DNA of 8,796 nucleotides, from contig CAAGJN010000015.1 in the NCBI GenBank assembly GCA_900770255.1, positions 1 to 8,796 of the forward strand, given 5' to 3'. The position numbers were made by a program, and so were the translations under genes. The notes under the pieces were generated by a model. That model saw only the letters and a list, made by a program, of their open reading frames with translations. It did not search any database and was not told the origin of the DNA. The stretch is from Clostridia bacterium. Lineage in GTDB: Bacteria > Bacillota > Clostridia > Oscillospirales > Acutalibacteraceae. Shown here one piece after another: positions 1 through 6,551 of this stretch (positions are counted from its first letter, which is position 1; every line of letters starts with the position of its first letter).

Positions 1-12
1 CGACATATAAAA

Positions 13-302
13 ATGTATGAAAAAGAAATATTTGAACTAAGAGAGCAGGGGTCAAGCCAACGTCAAATTGCGGAGAAATTAGGGTTTCCGTACGAAAAGA
101 TGCATGACTTTTTTAGGCGACATAACCGAAATCAACGTAAACTTGCAGCAGGAATAGCACTCGAACCAAAGGGCAGACCGCGAAAAGACGGAGCCCAATT
201 ACCACCATCGGGTACAGCAATTAAGTAGGCTTACTCAGTTACAGTATGAACTTGCAGGCAAAGAAAGGTACATAAAACGATTAGAAATGGAAAACGAACT
301 GA
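13..302 (+). pseudogene. IS3-family OrfA-like transposase remnant, frameshifted and truncated
   Basis: The first frame (13-228, 71 aa) has an N-terminal helix-turn-helix segment (REQGSSQRQIAEKLGF, residues about 10-25) and a GRPRKDG stretch, then stops. One base out of frame, translation continues from about position 212 as VQQLSRLTQLQYELAGKER and then YIKRLEMENEL, the leucine-rich coiled coil of IS3-type OrfA proteins. Removing one G from the GGG run at 210-212 would join the halves as PPS-VQQLSRL, so I read this as a one-base insertion. Similarity is lost after ENEL (about 302), where OrfA would normally continue into MRDFL and OrfB would follow. No OrfB is present. The frame is open to the left edge, so the true start could lie outside the window. 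The segment is AT-richer than what follows. It is a dead element fragment; the family call rests on motif memory. Confidence 0.7.
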
Positions 303-524
303 TTCCTGCTCAGGAGGCTGATTCGCTTAAACGACCTGGCGCTGACGGAAGAGCTGCTGATACTGCTGGCGGGCAACCCCTACCGCGACGACAGTGCGAA
401 AGACTATTCGGACCGCTGGTCGCTTAGCTTTATACTCGACGAAGCGCTCCGCGCGCCGGACGACTATCTCGACCTGAGCGAAGAAAACACCGAAGCGATA
501 AACAGAGTCAGAAGCGGTCTTTGA
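303..524 (+). pseudogene. C-terminal stump of an unrecognised protein, cut at the IS remnant
   Basis: An open frame without a credible start or ribosome binding site runs from just after the TGA at 300-302 to the TGA at 522-524. From about 318 it reads LIRLNDLALTEELL, then LAGNPYRDD and a C-terminal SEENTEAINRVRSGL. Codon use and GC content match the chromosomal genes here and not the AT-rich DNA to the left. I do not recognise the family. The likeliest reading is the 3' end of a host gene whose 5' part was replaced by the mobile element remnant. The start of true homology is uncertain, between about 303 and 327. The ORF on the opposite strand (327-557) overlaps the terminator of the next gene and looks like a shadow. 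Confidence 0.5.
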
Positions 525-530
525 AAAATG

Positions 531-554
531 AAAAAAGGGCGGGATGTCCCGCCC
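531..554 (-). terminator. Intrinsic terminator of the XRE regulator gene
   Basis: On the minus strand GGGCGGG and CCCGCCC form a 7-bp stem (arms at 537-543 and 548-554) around a four-base loop, followed immediately by six T residues (A run at 531-536 on the plus strand). It lies 12 bases past the stop of the minus-strand regulator gene. A weaker effect on plus-strand transcripts is possible but the T run on that side is displaced. Confidence 0.85.
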
Positions 555-566
555 CATGCGATATTT

Positions 567-1055
567 TTATTCAACCTTCACGGTGATATGTTCGCCGTTT
601 TCGCCATCGACCGACAATATTTCTCCGATTTCCTCGTTCTCGACAATATCGGTTATCTTCTGCGAGGTCTCTTTATCAAGACCGCACGCGCTGCCGATGT
701 GGAGTCCCGTCCTGACTATTGCCATGGGAAGCGTTACGGTGACGGGCTTTGCATCCGGCCTCGTAACAGTCAGCGTAACCTTGCTGTTCTGCTTTTCATT
801 TCGCGCCTTAGATTCGGAGTTCGCAATAACGGGTACTGAAGTTTCAACAGCCTCTATATCCTCTGCTCCTATCAGCGCATCAACGGTGACTCCGAATATT
901 TTAGCTATGTCAGGCAGCAGAGAAATATCCGGGCAGGAGCTTTCGTTCTCCCATTTTGACACCGCCTGTGCGGATACGTTCAGTCTAGCTGCGAGCTCCT
1001 CCTGAGTCATTCCGCTTTTCTTTCTGAGCGATGCAATGTTCTTTCCGATGTTCAT
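567..1055 (-). CDS. XRE-family transcriptional regulator with C-terminal YvlB/LiaX-like domain
   Basis: This 162-residue DNA-binding protein has a Cro/CI-type helix-turn-helix at about residues 3-62 (GMTQEELAARLNVS, then AQAVSKWEN, ending in FGVTVDALIG). A polar linker follows (about 65-91), then a C-terminal domain (92-162: VTLTVTRPDAKPVTVTLP, IVRTGLHIG, ending NGEHITVKVE). That domain resembles the beta-rich part of YvlB/LiaX and SHOCT-like proteins; I recognise it by pattern only. I chose the ATG at 1055 because AAGGAGG sits 8 bases upstream and the HTH starts right after it. An upstream in-frame ATG at 1100 with a weaker AGGTGG site would add 15 residues. A promoter (TTGAAC, 18 bp, TAAAAT) precedes it, and the half-site cluster just upstream suggests autoregulation. 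The HTH family is near certain; the ligand or signal is unknown. Confidence 0.85.
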   Translation of the reverse strand: MNIGKNIASLRKKSGMTQEELAARLNVSAQAVSKWENESSCPDISLLPDIAKIFGVTVDALIGAEDIEAVETSVPVIANSESKARNEKQNSKVTLTVTRPDAKPVTVTLPMAIVRTGLHIGSACGLDKETSQKITDIVENEEIGEILSVDGENGEHITVKVE

Positions 1056-1132
1056 TACATTTTCCTCCTTGTCTGAATTGTTTGTCTTTTTAAACAGCAT
1101 ATTATTACCACCTTTCGCTTTTTGGTAAGCTC

Positions 1133-1162
1133 ATTTTACTGCATAAAAAGCGCGGTGTTCAA
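1133..1162 (-). promoter_or_regulatory. Probable sigma-A promoter of the XRE regulator gene
   Basis: On the minus strand, TTGAAC (1157-1162) and TAAAAT (1133-1138) are separated by 18 bp, which puts the transcript start near 1126, upstream of both candidate ATGs. The -35 hexamer is itself one of the TTGAAC/GTTCAA half-sites of the neighbouring operator cluster, so a protein bound there would block polymerase. Confidence 0.6.
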
Positions 1163-1221
1163 TTATCTATCAGTTGTTCAACTGCAGCGTCAGTTGAGTT
1201 TTTTCTCAACCAATGGTTGAG
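1157..1221. promoter_or_regulatory. Cluster of TTGA/TCAA half-sites, probable operator array
   Basis: Within 65 bp are three nested inverted repeats: CAGTTG-TT-CAACTG (1171-1184), GTTGAG-T6-CTCAAC (1193-1210) and CTCAACC-AAT-GGTTGAG (1205-1221). An additional half-site GTTCAA lies at 1157-1162. The common core is (C)AGTTGA or its complement. The array lies between two divergent genes and overlaps the -35 region of the regulator, the usual arrangement for an XRE repressor acting on itself and a divergent operon. That this XRE protein is the binder is inference from position. The array also makes the early ATG at 1213 unlikely as the start of the plus-strand gene. Confidence 0.6.
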
Positions 1222-1247
1222 TCGGCGATTTCAGAATACATCATAAT
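1217..1247 (+). promoter_or_regulatory. Possible promoter of the DUF218-hydrolase operon
   Basis: TTGAGT (1217-1222) and CATAAT (1242-1247) are separated by 19 bp, longer than optimal. The -35 hexamer falls inside the last operator dyad, so repression or activation from the half-site cluster is plausible. No better promoter is visible before the start at 1303. Confidence 0.35.
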
Positions 1248-1302
1248 GTCGGCGATGTCAAGCTCCCGACTCGTCGCCGCAACTATGAAAGCAGGTGTCC
1301 GC

Positions 1303-1911
1303 ATGGCCACAGTTTACATTCTCATTTCGGTTCTCTGTCTGTTTCTCGCTCATGCAATAGCTGTCATAACCGCAGCCATAGCGACCGCGCGCCGCGCGCG
1401 CTGCGACGCGCCCTGCGACGTGCTGATCATTCTCGGCTCGCGCGTGGACGGCGATGAGCCGTGCCCGGATCTTTTATCCCGCATCTCAAAGGCCGCGGAC
1501 TATCTGACCGCCCGCCCCAACTGCCTTGCCGTGGCCACGGGCGGCTGCTTTCGCGAGGGACAGAAGCTAAGCGAGGCGCAGGTGATAAAGGACGGGCTTG
1601 CCGCCGCCGGAGTCGATCCCCGCCGCGTGCTCATTGAGGATCGGGCGCGCACTACATACGAAAATTTTACAAACTGCAAAAATATAATTTCACAGAATAT
1701 CGGCGGAAAGCCGGTTATAGGCATACTTTCCAACACCTATCACCTGTTCCGCGCCGGGCTTATCGCGCGCGACTCGGGGCTCGATGGTTTTGTGCTCATT
1801 TCCGCTTCGTCGCCGAAACCCGCCGCCGGATATCTTCGAGAGAGCATCGTGATATTTGAGGTGTGGGGCAAACGCATCAAAAGAGCCCTGCGCTCTGAAA
1901 ATAAAAAGTAA
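1303..1911 (+). CDS. Membrane-anchored DUF218 (YdcF/SanA/ElyC-like) protein
   Basis: This is a 202-residue protein with one N-terminal membrane helix (about residues 3-27), then a basic stretch (RRAR) and a DUF218 domain. Family features visible: VLIILGSRV (40-48), a conserved Arg at 60, TGG (79-81), SEA (90-92), IEDRARTTYEN (111-121) and NTYHLFRA (144-151, matching the family's His-x-x-Arg-Ala). DUF218 proteins such as SanA and ElyC are linked to envelope integrity and peptidoglycan or lipid carrier metabolism in enterobacteria, but the reaction is not settled. The start is uncertain: in-frame ATGs lie at 1213 (inside the operator array), 1285 and 1303. I prefer 1303 because the membrane helix follows directly and AGGTG lies 5 bases upstream; 1285 is the alternative. 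It ends 12 bases before the next gene, implying one operon. Confidence 0.8.
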   Translation: MATVYILISVLCLFLAHAIAVITAAIATARRARCDAPCDVLIILGSRVDGDEPCPDLLSRISKAADYLTARPNCLAVATGGCFREGQKLSEAQVIKDGLAAAGVDPRRVLIEDRARTTYENFTNCKNIISQNIGGKPVIGILSNTYHLFRAGLIARDSGLDGFVLISASSPKPAAGYLRESIVIFEVWGKRIKRALRSENKK

Positions 1912-1923
1912 TGAGGTGTTTTT

Positions 1924-2850
1924 ATGAAGAAAGGAGTCAAGGTTTTTCTCTGCCTGCTCAGCGTGCTTCTCGCCACCCTGCTGACTTATGCCTGTCTCGT
2001 CTGCGCTTACTATGCGCGCTACAGGGAAAACGCCCACGAGGCGGTTTTTGCGGAAAAGCCGCTGTCAAAGGGCGAGATCCGGGTCATGAGCTGCAATCTG
2101 CGCTGCATGAACGTTCTTGATCCCGCTAAAAAGAGCTGGTTCTACCGCGCCGATCTGATAATCAAAAACATAGAGAATGAGGCGCCCGTAGTCATCGGCT
2201 TCCAGGAGGCGACAAAGTGGCAGTACAGCTATCTGTGCTCCTCCATGCCCGGCTACGACTCGGTGATCACCTACCGCGATAAATCCCTTGCCTCGGAGGG
2301 CTGCCCGATTTTCTATCAGCGGTCTCTCTACGACCTGATTGACAAGGGCTCGTTCTGGCTTTCCGAGACACCGGACGAGATGAGCAAGGACTGGGGCGCG
2401 GCATGCTACCGTATTTGCAGCTATGTCATTCTCAGGGATAAGGAGACGGGGCTCGAGTTTGTCGTATTCAACACGCATCTTGACCACATCAGCGACACGG
2501 CGCGCATAAACGGCATTGGCGTCGTGCTCGACAAGATCTCTCAGTTCGGCTCTCTGCCGTCAATAATCATGGGCGATTTTAACGCCGAGGAGGACAGCGA
2601 GACTTACCGCAGCGCAACCGAGAACTTTTTCGACGTCAAATATCAGACGGAAAATACGATGCAGAGCTGCACCTATCAAAACTGGGGTCAGTCCCTTGAC
2701 CGCAACTGCATCGACTACATAATGATCTCACAGACGGGCTTCTCCGTCAACAGCTACGAGGTCGTGCGCAGCACATATGAAAATGTGTACCCGAGCGATC
2801 ATTTTCCGCTCGTCGCAAGCCTTACGCTGATCGGAGACGCGCAGAGCTGA
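1924..2850 (+). CDS. Membrane-anchored endonuclease/exonuclease/phosphatase-fold hydrolase
   Basis: The 308-residue protein has an N-terminal signal-anchor helix (about residues 7-30) followed by a complete metal-dependent EEP (DNase I-like) domain. The catalytic motifs appear in order: SCNLR with Asn58, GFQEA with metal-binding Glu95, NTHLDH with His185, GDFNAEED with Asp218 and Asn220, IDYIM, and SDHFPL with Asp292-His293. All expected active-site residues are present, so the enzyme is probably active outside the membrane. The EEP superfamily covers nucleases, sphingomyelinases and inositol-phosphate phosphatases, and the sequence alone does not fix the substrate. An external location favours a phosphodiester in lipids or extracellular nucleic acid (inference). 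GAGGTG lies 5 bases before the ATG. It is co-transcribed with the DUF218 gene, and the pair may share an envelope role. Confidence 0.88.
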   Translation: MKKGVKVFLCLLSVLLATLLTYACLVCAYYARYRENAHEAVFAEKPLSKGEIRVMSCNLRCMNVLDPAKKSWFYRADLIIKNIENEAPVVIGFQEATKWQYSYLCSSMPGYDSVITYRDKSLASEGCPIFYQRSLYDLIDKGSFWLSETPDEMSKDWGAACYRICSYVILRDKETGLEFVVFNTHLDHISDTARINGIGVVLDKISQFGSLPSIIMGDFNAEEDSETYRSATENFFDVKYQTENTMQSCTYQNWGQSLDRNCIDYIMISQTGFSVNSYEVVRSTYENVYPSDHFPLVASLTLIGDAQS

Positions 2851-3037
2851 AAAGAGCCTGAAGCCAAAGCAAGGCGCGCTCTGATGTACCCTCTGTACGC
2901 CGACGGGCGCGCCGCTCGCAGGAAGGCAAAGCACAGCGCATTAAGTTTTCCGGGCATGGGCGTGTTTTAACTTGATATGCAACGCCGGCGTTTAAAAAGC
3001 TTTGTGCTGCCGGTTTGGGGAAATTTTCGGCAGTCCG
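2851..3037. other. Intergenic segment, no gene recognised
   Basis: This lies between the EEP hydrolase stop and the terminator hairpin. Several overlapping open frames cross it on both strands, but none has a ribosome binding site or a recognisable motif. The first 30 bases (2848-2881) resemble, in inverted orientation, positions 7111-7144 downstream of spo0A. Confidence 0.6.
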
Positions 3038-3079
3038 GCGCACCGCCTGTCCGCATTGTACGGACAGGCGGCGCTTTTT
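3038..3079 (+). terminator. Intrinsic terminator of the DUF218-EEP operon
   Basis: CCGCCTGTCCG (3043-3053) pairs perfectly with CGGACAGGCGG (3061-3071) around a 7-base loop. The stem extends outward by GCG/CGC with a small bulge and is followed by TTTTTATATT. It is about 190 bases beyond the EEP gene's stop, with no better terminator in between. Confidence 0.8.
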
Positions 3080-3144
3080 ATATTGATTTGTCCGCGCTGC
3101 CCGAGCCCCGAAAAATTTCTTTACGGCGTGCTGCGGGACAGCGC

Positions 3145-3175
3145 AAAAAAACGGGGGCGCAAGCGCGTCCCCGTT
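3145..3175 (-). terminator. Intrinsic terminator of the feo operon
   Basis: The arms at 3150-3160 and 3165-3175 pair over 11 positions with one mismatch (A-C when read on the minus strand) around a 4-base loop. A run of seven T residues follows in minus-strand sense (A run 3145-3151). It lies 10 bases beyond the stop of the last feo operon gene. Confidence 0.85.
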
Positions 3176-3184
3176 TCTCTCTTC

Positions 3185-3370
3185 TTATTTCTTCTTTTGC
3201 TTCGCGCCATGGCAGGAGTCCGCCATTGCACAATGGGAGCATCCGCAGCCGCAGGAGGATTTGCCCTTTTTCTTCTGCCGGACGAGATAAACGATTATCA
3301 GCGCCACAACAGCGGCGAGAACGAGGCATATTATAACGGTTGCAATATTTTGCGATAACCACGACAGCAT
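3185..3370 (-). CDS. FeoB-associated Cys-rich small membrane protein
   Basis: The 61-residue protein has one hydrophobic helix (about residues 8-30, IATVIICLVLAAVVALIIV), then a basic patch RQKKKGKSS and a cysteine cluster CGCGCSHCAMADSC, ending in lysines. This is the architecture of the FeoB-associated Cys-rich membrane proteins (Pfam FeoB_associated), which are almost always encoded directly after feoB in Firmicutes. The positive-inside rule puts the Cys/His cluster in the cytosol, where it could accept Fe2+ from the transporter; that role is inference. AAGGAGT lies about 9 bases before the ATG. It starts 27 bases after the feoB stop and is followed by the operon terminator. Confidence 0.9.
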   Translation of the reverse strand: MLSWLSQNIATVIICLVLAAVVALIIVYLVRQKKKGKSSCGCGCSHCAMADSCHGAKQKKK

Positions 3371-3397
3371 TTGAAAAGACTCCTTTCACAAAAGCTT

Positions 3398-5910
3398 TTA
3401 CTTTGTCACCTTTACATCGGCGGTCAGCTTTGTGGCCTCCTTGTAGGGACGCACGAGCATGTAGATTATCAGAGCCAGGAAGATGAATGCGAACACGAGG
3501 CTGATGATATCAACTGCGCCGTGAAGATTGCCGGTAAAGAGATTTCCGAACTGGTTGATCATCAGCGAGATGACATAAGCGAAACCGCACTGATAGCCGA
3601 TCGCGAACCAGGTCCACTTTGCGCTGTTCATCTCACGTCTGATAGCGCCGATAGCTGCAAAGCAGGGAGCGCACAGAAGGTTGAAAACGAGGAACGAATA
3701 AGCTGTAATTCCGCTGAAGGCCTGGGAAAGAGCCGCATATACGTTACCGCTCGCGCCGTAGAGGATTCCCATTGTACCGACAATGTTCTCCTTTGCGACA
3801 AGACCCGTGATCGATGCGACGGCAGCCTGCCAGTTGCCCCAGCCGAGGGGAACGAAGATCCATGCGATGGCGGAACCGATCTTTACAAGCAGCGAGCTGT
3901 CAAGCTGATCCTCCGAAAGCATCATGAAGTGGCCGTCGACAAAGCCGAAGTAAGAGGTAAACCAGACGACGATCGTCGAAAGGAGAATGATCGTTCCGGC
4001 CTTTTTGATGAAGGACCAGCCGCGCTCCCACATCGAGCGCAGCACGTTTTTGAGGGTCGGCCAATGGTAAGCCGGAAGCTCCATAACAAACGGCGCAGGA
4101 TCGCCCGAGAACATCTTTGTTTTCTTGAGCATGATGCCGGAGCAGATGATGGCGGCCATTCCGATGAAGTAAGCCGAAGTCGAAACAAGCGCGGAGCCGC
4201 CGAAGAGCGCGCCGGCGATCATCGCGATAAACGGCACCTTTGCGCCGCAGGGAATGAATGTTGTCGTCATAATTGTCATACGGCGGTCTCGCTCGTTTTC
4301 TATGGTTCTCGAAGCCATGATTCCGGGAACGCCGCAGCCGACGCCGATAAGCATCGGGATGAAGGATTTACCGGAGAGGCCGAACTTGCGGAACACACGG
4401 TCAAGGACGAACGCTATACGGGCCATATAGCCGCAAGCCTCGAGGAACGCGAGAAGCAGGAACAATACGAGCATCTGAGGCACAAAGCCGAGGACGGCGC
4501 CGACTCCGGCGATAATACCGTCGTTGATAAGTCCGCAGAGCCAGTCAGCCGCGCCGACCTTTTCGAGGCCGTTGCCGACAAGCACCGGTATACCGGGCAC
4601 CCATACGCCGTATGAGGCCGGGTCGGGCTCTTCAAAGCCGTTTTCCTCAAAGTAACCGATTGCGTCAACAAAGCTCATTGCTACTGTGCTCTCCTCTTCA
4701 TCTTCGGAGAGGTTTTCGGGAACAGCCGAATAATAAGCGGTCATTTCGTTGATAGCAAGCGTCTCTTCATCTTCGACCTCGCAGACCGCCGTCTCAGAGT
4801 CGGGCTCGAAAGCCTTCATCTGCGCAAGAGCCTCGTCTGCGTCGAAGTCCTCGGCGCCAAAGTCAATGCCTGTAAAGGCGTTGACCGCCTCTGTCGCCGC
4901 GGTGTAATCATCGGCTTCGGCGCTATAGGCCTTTGAGCCGATTCCCAGAAGATGCCGGCCGTCGCCAAACACCCCGTCATTCATCCGGTCGGTCGCAAAC
5001 GAGCCGACGGAAACCATGGATATGTAATAAACAAGGAACATAACAACCGCGAAGATCGGCAGTCCGAGCCAGCGGTTAGTAACTACCTTGTCGATCTTAT
5101 CCGAGACAGAAAGCTGACCTGCGCTTTTTTCTTATAGCAGGACTTGATGATCGAGCCGATATAGATATATCTCTCGTTTGTGATGATGGACTCCGAATCG
5201 TCGTCCATCTCCTTCTCGGCAGCCTGTATATCGTTCTCGATATGGTCGAGGGTGGCCTTGTCGAGATCGAGCTTTGCGAGCACCTTTTCGTCCCTTTCAA
5301 AGATCTTGATGGCGTACCATCTCTGCTGTTCCTCGGGCATTCCGTGAACAGCGGCCTCCTCGATATGGGCGATCGCGTGCTCTACACAGCCGTCGAAGGT
5401 GTGCATCGGGATGGTCTTCGCGTTTTTCGCGGCATCGATAGCGGCCTCTGCGGCAGCCATGACTCCGTCGCCTTTAAGCGCGGAGATCTCAACGATCTTG
5501 CAGCCTAGCTGACGGGACAGCTCCTCAACGTTTATCTTGTCGCCGTTTTTTCTGACAACGTCTATCATATTGATGGCGATAACGACGGGGATGCCGAGCT
5601 CGGTGAGCTGAGTTGTCAGATAAAGGTTTCTCTCGAGGTTTGTGCCGTCTATAATATTAAGTATTGCGTCGGGACGCTCATCAATTAAGTAATTTCTCGC
5701 AACGACCTCTTCAAGCGTGTAGGGCGAAAGCGAATAGATACCGGGAAGATCGGTGATGACAACGCCGTCGTGCTTTTTCAGTTTGCCCTCTTTTTTCTCA
5801 ACCGTGACGCCCGGCCAGTTACCGACGAACTGGTTCGAGCCTGTGAGCGCGTTAAACAGCGTTGTTTTGCCGCTGTTGGGGTTGCCCGCAAGAGCTATGC
5901 GTAAATCCAT
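3398..5910 (-). CDS. feoB: Ferrous iron transporter FeoB, split by a one-base frameshift
   Basis: FeoB is the GTPase-coupled Fe2+ permease of the cytoplasmic membrane. The first frame (5910 to 5083) encodes the G domain: G1 GNPNSGKT (9-16), switch Thr36, G3 DLPG (54-57), G4 NMID (114-117), G5 SALKG (143-147), then the helical GDI domain. After Lys262 the frame leads to a premature TAG at 5083-5085. The next frame, open from about 5125, continues normally (AGQLSVSDKIDKVVTNRWLG) through the membrane part to 3398. It contains both Gate regions (GCGVPGIMASR with PCGAKVP, and LLCAPCFAAIGAIRREM). One extra base at the A6 run (plus-strand T run 5125-5130) would restore an 837-residue protein. I chose ATG 5910 because GAGAGG lies 8 bases upstream and the G1 motif follows; a TTG at 5949 is weaker. 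A roughly 120-residue acidic insertion sits between the first two membrane helices. Whether the frameshift is real or a sequence error cannot be told from one sequence. Confidence 0.93.
5125..5130 (-). other. Frameshift site in feoB (run of six A)
   Basis: The coding-strand reading is TAT AAG AAA AAA GCG. Family-like sequence resumes one base back as AGC GCA GGT CAG. A missing A in the homopolymer is the simplest explanation. The run is in the wrong phase for the classical A-AAA-AAG slippery heptamer. Confidence 0.85.
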
Positions 5911-5954
5911 GTTGAAAGCCTCTCTTTCTTTTATCAGCCGCAAAGGCAAAAATT

Positions 5955-6176
5955 TTATTCGACCTCGATCATTTCTGCATCGGCCTTTCTTATCGACAGC
6001 TCATAGCCGCGCACGCTGACCTCTATCGGGTCGCCGAGAGGCGCAACCTTGCGGATATAGACCTCGGTGCCTCTGGTCAGTCCCATGTCCATGATACGCC
6101 GCTTAACCGCGCCCTCGCCGTCTAGCCTGACGACCTTGACTGTCTCGCCGATCTTTGCCTGTCTGAGAGTTTTCAT
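5955..6176 (-). CDS. feoA: FeoA family protein (copy next to feoB)
   Basis: FeoA is a small cytosolic SH3-fold protein needed for FeoB-dependent Fe2+ uptake, thought to act on FeoB. This 73-residue protein shows the full fold: LRQAKIGETVKVVRLDGEG, the signature RRIMDMGLTRGTEVYI, and a C-terminal VSVRGYELSIRKADAEMIEV. The length is typical. AGGAGGAG lies just upstream of the ATG. It is the second gene of the operon, 44 bases before feoB and 63 bases after the other FeoA. Confidence 0.95.
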   Translation of the reverse strand: MKTLRQAKIGETVKVVRLDGEGAVKRRIMDMGLTRGTEVYIRKVAPLGDPIEVSVRGYELSIRKADAEMIEVE

Positions 6177-6239
6177 TCTTTCTCCTCCTCTGTGCTGTTT
6201 TTCATCTGACGGTATATTTACAACGCATCCTAAGCGCCG

Positions 6240-6452
6240 TCAAACCATTATCTTTTTTGCCATCTCTTCGCTGATAGCGACCCTTGACTCCTTGACGTTG
6301 ACTATGACGTTTCCTCCCAGAGAGTTTATCACTCTGATTTCACCGCCTACGACAAAGCCCAGATTTTCGAGATGCTTTTTGACCTCGGGGCTTCCGCCTA
6401 TCTTCTTGATGACGTTATCTTCTCCAACCTCTGCAAATACTAACGGCATCAT
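6240..6452 (-). CDS. feoA: FeoA family protein (promoter-proximal copy)
   Basis: This 70-residue protein is a second, divergent FeoA: MPLVFAEVGEDNVIKKIGG, then KKHLENLGFVVGGEIRVI, and a C-terminal VNVKESRVAISEEMAKKI. The helix-turn segment and the final RVAI(S)xxxAxxI are FeoA hallmarks, but it lacks the usual RRxxxMG of the partner and has KKHLENLG instead. GGGGGA lies 6 bases before the start. It is first in the feo operon, directly behind the metal-regulated promoter. Paired FeoA genes before one feoB are known in Clostridia; each may have a different role, which the sequence does not show. Confidence 0.92.
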   Translation of the reverse strand: MMPLVFAEVGEDNVIKKIGGSPEVKKHLENLGFVVGGEIRVINSLGGNVIVNVKESRVAISEEMAKKIMV

Positions 6453-6494
6453 TCTCTATCCCCCGCTTTTTATAACTTTAGATTATGCCTTTTG

Positions 6495-6510
6495 GTTAGC
6501 GTGAGCTAAC
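6495..6510. promoter_or_regulatory. feo operator site 1 (GTTAGC-GTGA-GCTAAC)
   Basis: A perfect 6-bp inverted repeat with a 4-base spacer lies in the untranslated leader of the feo operon, 34 bp centre to centre from site 2. The arms match the other two sites exactly. Confidence 0.8.
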
Positions 6511-6528
6511 TCTCGGTCCAAAAATATG

Positions 6529-6544
6529 GTTAGCGCTCGCTAAC
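6529..6544. promoter_or_regulatory. feo operator site 2 (GTTAGC-GCTC-GCTAAC) over the transcript start
   Basis: This is the most symmetric of the three sites; the arms extend to GGTTAGCG/CGCTAACC (6528-6545). It starts 8 bases beyond the -10 hexamer and so covers the predicted start of transcription, where a bound repressor would block initiation. The GTTAG/CTAAC core resembles DtxR/IdeR-type operators (for example TTAGGTTAG-CTAACCTAA), hence the inferred iron-dependent repressor. Confidence 0.8.
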
Positions 6545-6551
6545 CAATTAT

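Noticed and set aside
327..557. Minus-strand 76-codon frame over the truncated host gene
   Set aside because: It begins inside the terminator hairpin of the regulator and has no motif or ribosome binding site.
528..1005. Plus-strand open frames opposite the XRE regulator
   Set aside because: The minus-strand frame has an unmistakable HTH, a good ribosome binding site, a promoter and a terminator; the plus frames have none of these.
1690..2487. Minus-strand frames opposite the DUF218 and EEP genes
   Set aside because: The plus-strand proteins have complete family motifs; the antisense frames show none.
3371..4615. Long plus-strand open frame of 414 codons antisense to feoB
   Set aside because: It is rich in Glu, Asp, Arg and His with no hydrophobic core, lacks a ribosome binding site, and lies fully opposite the clearly conserved FeoB membrane domain. 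It is a shadow of FeoB codon bias.
3398..5041. The FeoB membrane part considered as a separate gene starting at ATG 5041
   Set aside because: That ATG lies inside the first membrane helix and has no ribosome binding site; conserved FeoB sequence continues upstream in the same frame to about 5122.
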